A stretch of 64,000 nucleotides of DNA, from contig NZ_CALLVU010000057.1 in the NCBI RefSeq assembly GCF_938015485.1, positions 36,353 through 100,352 of the forward strand. Direction: 5' to 3'. This stretch comes from an uncultured Lachnoanaerobaculum sp. GTDB lineage: Bacteria > Bacillota > Clostridia > Lachnospirales > Lachnospiraceae. Shown piece by piece: positions 61,015-64,000 of the stretch. The notes beneath the pieces are model-generated. The model did not search any database. It saw only the letters and a list, made by a program, of their open reading frames with translations, and was not told the origin of the DNA. Every line of letters starts with the position of its first letter. Position 1 is the stretch's first letter. The translations under genes were made by a program, and so were the position numbers.

Positions 61015-62310
61015 TTATAGTAAATAAGCTGTATTCGGATCTATACTGATTTCATCCGTATAAATAATCCAATCTGTTACATCATTGACTGTATATTCAC
61101 CTTCATCGCCCTCTTTCATGGCTGCAACTCTATATGGCGCCTGTGTAAGCACCGCCTTGAATCCTTCCTCTGTAAATTCTAAAAGTTCAAACCAGATATG
61201 CTCAAGATTTTCATAATCAGGCTTTCCATCCTCACCGTCTGTAGGCAGACCGACCTTTATCAGTGCTTTGTAACTTGGATTCTCCAAAATTGCATTTTTC
61301 AAAAGTTCATATCTGTCTCTTGCCATAAACTTCATATGCTCCGTCTGTTCATTAGTATAATAATACAGCGGATTTTCAACAAGCTTTTCCTCCATCTCTG
61401 AAGGCTTTGTATACTTACCGTTATTTGCATCTTCTTCAGATAAGAAAAGGAAGATGACCTGACTGTTTGTATTATGACTGTCGGCTCTGTCCGCAGGACC
61501 TCCAATTATATCGGAAGGATACTTTGCAATAGCAACATTCCAGGGAAGAGGTGCCACAACTATCTCGCTTCCGTCTATGAACTCTCCAAGGAAAATATAA
61601 TCTTCTATAGCTTCATTTTGATACAATACTCTGTTCGCCACGGTATTTATCAGATAATACAAATCGTTTGCATTGTCTCTGCTTATATCTAAAAGCTCAA
61701 ACTCGGAAAATCCCGTTCTGCACATACCATGTGTATGTAGCCAAACTTTATTTGTCTCGTCATCAAATACAGCCTGTACCGTAAATAAGCTTTCAGCATT
61801 AGGTGTAACACTTGACTTTGCCGCAAGCTTTACCCATCTTCCACTTAAAAGTCTCTCCGCACTTTCATCTATTACCGCCAATGTATCAGGGAAAAACGCT
61901 GTTATAAGCTTTAACTGTAGATGATATGAGTCAAAATAATTCTTGTTAAACTTCATATATATGATAAATGAATTGGTCTTTTTCTCAATTTTTTCAAAGT
62001 CCTCATCATGAATCTTTTGCTTTTGCAATGAATACAGACGGTCAAATACAAAATCTTCAAAATAAAAACCAACACCGTACTCTTCGCCCTTATAATCAAG
62101 TATCATGTTGCCCGACTTATCATCCTTAAGGTTGAATTCTTTAAGATTTACTCCGTCTATCGCCTGTATTCTTTCTTTGGCGCCATCAATATCCTCAACA
62201 TCCACTTTATCCGAGAGCACATGCATATATGAACGCTCTTCCCACAACTCCATAGGTGCAACTTCAGGCAACTTTACCTCATTTTGCTTTTTTTTAAATA
62301 AATTAAACAT
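61015..62310 (-). CDS. DUF4026/DUF2314-type protein
   Basis: The 431-residue protein has an N-terminal Phe/Lys-rich start, a mixed alpha/beta DUF4026-like body and a C-terminal DUF2314-like part (EGFKAVLTQAPYRVAAMKEG). No catalytic motif stands out and it lacks a signal. ATG 62310 overlaps the stop of the upstream gene (TGATG) with GGGAGG before it, so the two are tightly coupled. Such pairs occur in gut and oral Firmicutes; the function is not known to me. Confidence 0.65.
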   Translation of the reverse strand: MFNLFKKKQNEVKLPEVAPMELWEERSYMHVLSDKVDVEDIDGAKERIQAIDGVNLKEFNLKDDKSGNMILDYKGEEYGVGFYFEDFVFDRLYSLQKQKIHDEDFEKIEKKTNSFIIYMKFNKNYFDSYHLQLKLITAFFPDTLAVIDESAERLLSGRWVKLAAKSSVTPNAESLFTVQAVFDDETNKVWLHTHGMCRTGFSEFELLDISRDNANDLYYLINTVANRVLYQNEAIEDYIFLGEFIDGSEIVVAPLPWNVAIAKYPSDIIGGPADRADSHNTNSQVIFLFLSEEDANNGKYTKPSEMEEKLVENPLYYYTNEQTEHMKFMARDRYELLKNAILENPSYKALIKVGLPTDGEDGKPDYENLEHIWFELLEFTEEGFKAVLTQAPYRVAAMKEGDEGEYTVNDVTDWIIYTDEISIDPNTAYLL

Positions 62311-63818
62311 CATTCCTCCCTAAATGTTACTAATTTTGATATTTTTCTGAATGTCTTATAACCTGCCAGCTTTATATTCTTTTCTTCAAAAAAATCGTAT
62401 GCCGCACTCATTATATCCATAAAGTTCCCGAATATCAGGAAATCCAGATATCCGCATATTTTACCTGTAGCGCCCTCTAAAAATGCGATATTTCCGGTCT
62501 TTCCGAGCTTCTCAAGCTCATTTAAGATATACTCTATCAGCTGATTTCTGATATTCATAACCTCAAACTCATACTCAAACGAATCATTTTCCTGATCGGA
62601 TTCTTCCAAACTGAAACAAAAGAAACCGGCTACCACTCCGTTTCTGTACAGTTCATCCATTATAGGCATCTTATCAAACGGTCCGCTTGATATATACTCA
62701 CTTATAAGTGAAGGCAGGCAGGTGGTTCCTGTATATATATCCTCTCTGATATCATCTCCTACGGACTGTAACCTGTATCCTGAATACATCTTCAAATACT
62801 CTTTTGCACTTATTCCAAGTCTGAAACCCTTACTTTTAGCTCTTTCTTTCAGTCCTCTGTAGTCCACACACTCCTTTAAAAAGTCTTCTTTCTCTTCATA
62901 GTCAAGTACTATATCACAGGTATCTTCAGTCGGAGCGTCAAAGTCGTCTTCATCTGCAATATCAAACTCAAAATCATTTGCCATCAAGTCTATCTCACCG
63001 AAGATATCTATAAAGAGCTGTTCTATAACCTCAAGCGGAATATCAAACTCATCGGCATAGATAACTATCTGTCTGTCATCACTGACAAAGAATCTGAGCT
63101 TGCTTATATCATACTCCTCATCTTCATATACTATTATATCTTTGATATCTTCTTTAGCCGCTATCCCGACTCTTATATCAAACAGGTCTTTTAAATTATC
63201 AGGCATTGTATCCTTTATATATTCAAGCATGAATACATTAGACTTGTCATCACCGGCCTCAAATTCGATAGTCCTGCTTTCATAAAAAATATTTATTTTT
63301 ATTTTAGGGAATACATCATTTATATGATTTACTGCTATATTCATAGCCCTTACATTAAATATTTTACTGTTTTTATTGTATTTCCTTATCTCTTTTTGTA
63401 TATCTTCCCATACAAGTTCCAGCTTCTGTGACATGGAGACCGCTACGACTCCGTCTGTCAGCCAATTCACACATTCATTCATCATATCAATGGTGTCTTC
63501 ATCTCCGGGCCTTGCATCCAAAGCCTGCTTAAAGTAATGTAGGGCAAGTCCGTGCTCTTCAAGATAAAAATATGAGTAAGCAACTCTGAAGTAAAATCTG
63601 TGATTGCCTCTAAAATACTCTTCATGCGGTAATAATAATCCCAGCGCCTGTATGAACGGCTTAGAATCGCCCGGCTCACCCAGATTATTGTATGCCTTTG
63701 CAAGCTCGGAATCCATTTCAGGGGTTCTGGCATTCTCAGGCAAAATTTCAAGCGCATCCACTACCTTTTGATATTCTTCATTGTTATTCCACTCTTTACA
63801 CTGTTCAAGTAATTCCAT
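62310..63818 (-). CDS. TPR-containing protein upstream of the DUF4026 gene
   Basis: The 502-residue protein has TPR-type helices at about 1-110 (YFRVAYSYFYLEEHGLALHY, FKQALDARPGDEDTIDMMNE). An alpha/beta middle and an acidic stretch (EFDIADEDDFDAPTEDT) follow, then a C-terminal domain resembling the suppressor-of-fused/DUF4026 region. AAAGGAAAG stands before the ATG. It is coupled to the DUF4026-type gene; both may act in one complex. Confidence 0.6.
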   Translation of the reverse strand: MELLEQCKEWNNNEEYQKVVDALEILPENARTPEMDSELAKAYNNLGEPGDSKPFIQALGLLLPHEEYFRGNHRFYFRVAYSYFYLEEHGLALHYFKQALDARPGDEDTIDMMNECVNWLTDGVVAVSMSQKLELVWEDIQKEIRKYNKNSKIFNVRAMNIAVNHINDVFPKIKINIFYESRTIEFEAGDDKSNVFMLEYIKDTMPDNLKDLFDIRVGIAAKEDIKDIIVYEDEEYDISKLRFFVSDDRQIVIYADEFDIPLEVIEQLFIDIFGEIDLMANDFEFDIADEDDFDAPTEDTCDIVLDYEEKEDFLKECVDYRGLKERAKSKGFRLGISAKEYLKMYSGYRLQSVGDDIREDIYTGTTCLPSLISEYISSGPFDKMPIMDELYRNGVVAGFFCFSLEESDQENDSFEYEFEVMNIRNQLIEYILNELEKLGKTGNIAFLEGATGKICGYLDFLIFGNFMDIMSAAYDFFEEKNIKLAGYKTFRKISKLVTFREE

Positions 63819-63921
63819 TTTCTTTCCTTTGTCTATACAAAAGTCTATAAAACTTATCTTTTAAATTATTTATTATTTTATAAATATACCATATATACAA
63901 AACACTGTCAGCAATTAAAAT

Positions 63922-63967
63922 AAGGCACAGACCTTACAAAAATTTGAATTCATAAAATCTGTGCCTT
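63922..63967. terminator. Hairpin near the right edge
   Basis: AAGGCACAGA pairs with TCTGTGCCTT over a long AT-rich loop. It probably terminates a gene beyond the right edge. Confidence 0.65.
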
Positions 63968-64000
63968 AAATATTTTGTCTGTTAATTTATATCAATTTAT

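Overview
The base composition is AT-rich. Ribosome binding sites of the GGAGG type precede most genes, promoters are sigma-A-like, and intrinsic terminators follow many transcription units. Together with a glmS ribozyme, a CprABC/LanFEG-type transporter and an ACGX-type peptide cluster, this points to a Gram-positive clostridial anaerobe. Lachnospiraceae is the most likely family; the genus is a guess (something like Lachnoanaerobaculum). Most genes lie on the minus strand. I saw no tRNA, rRNA or CRISPR array.

Layout. 1-5306: a YehL/YehM/YehQ-like cluster (MoxR ATPase, DUF5682 protein with an apparent frameshift, HEAT-like protein, SWIM zinc finger). 5341-8552: DNA polymerase IV, a lipoprotein and a hot-dog thioesterase. 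8590-14769: an unusual set made of a metallo-beta-lactamase-fold protein, a soluble VirD4-like ATPase, a ClpP homologue that lacks the usual triad Asp, a VWA protein, a macro-domain/HTH fusion and a TerD-VWA protein. 14795-24581: a large membrane protein, EamA, a flavin-type protein, the fructose PTS operon and a two-gene ABC exporter. 24629-28340: an accessory stretch with CrcB, an orphan antitoxin-like gene, HEPN and SUKH proteins, and a duplication scar.

28345-34502: a MATE pump and MarR regulator with three matching operators, then a sensor kinase, response regulator and lantibiotic-type ABC transporter. 34777-35779: a RhuM-Fic protein with a premature stop. 36044-41334: an ACGX-repeat peptide with its radical SAM/SPASM enzyme, two further oxidoreductase-type genes and a LysR regulator, followed by a flavoprotein-ferredoxin fusion and a tandem NTF2-like protein. 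41335-43896: scars and broken genes. 44142-49248: guaA, and glmS with its ribozyme.

49249-52440: a decayed mobile island between glmS and rpsI. It carries a CI/LexA-like repressor with palindromic operators, a HicA-HicB-SecB-like set that looks like a toxin-antitoxin-chaperone module, an integrase fragment, an Arc-like protein and three 11-bp-spaced repeats. 52522-63818: housekeeping genes (rpsI, rplM, apt, glyA, recJ), a lipoprotein-anchored barnase-type RNase with barstar, a BrnQ transporter, a YhcH-family protein and two large proteins of unknown role.

The strongest candidates for new biology are the HicAB-SecB module, the ACGX peptide locus with its oxidoreductase neighbours, and the VirD4-like/ClpP-like/VWA/macro neighbourhood.
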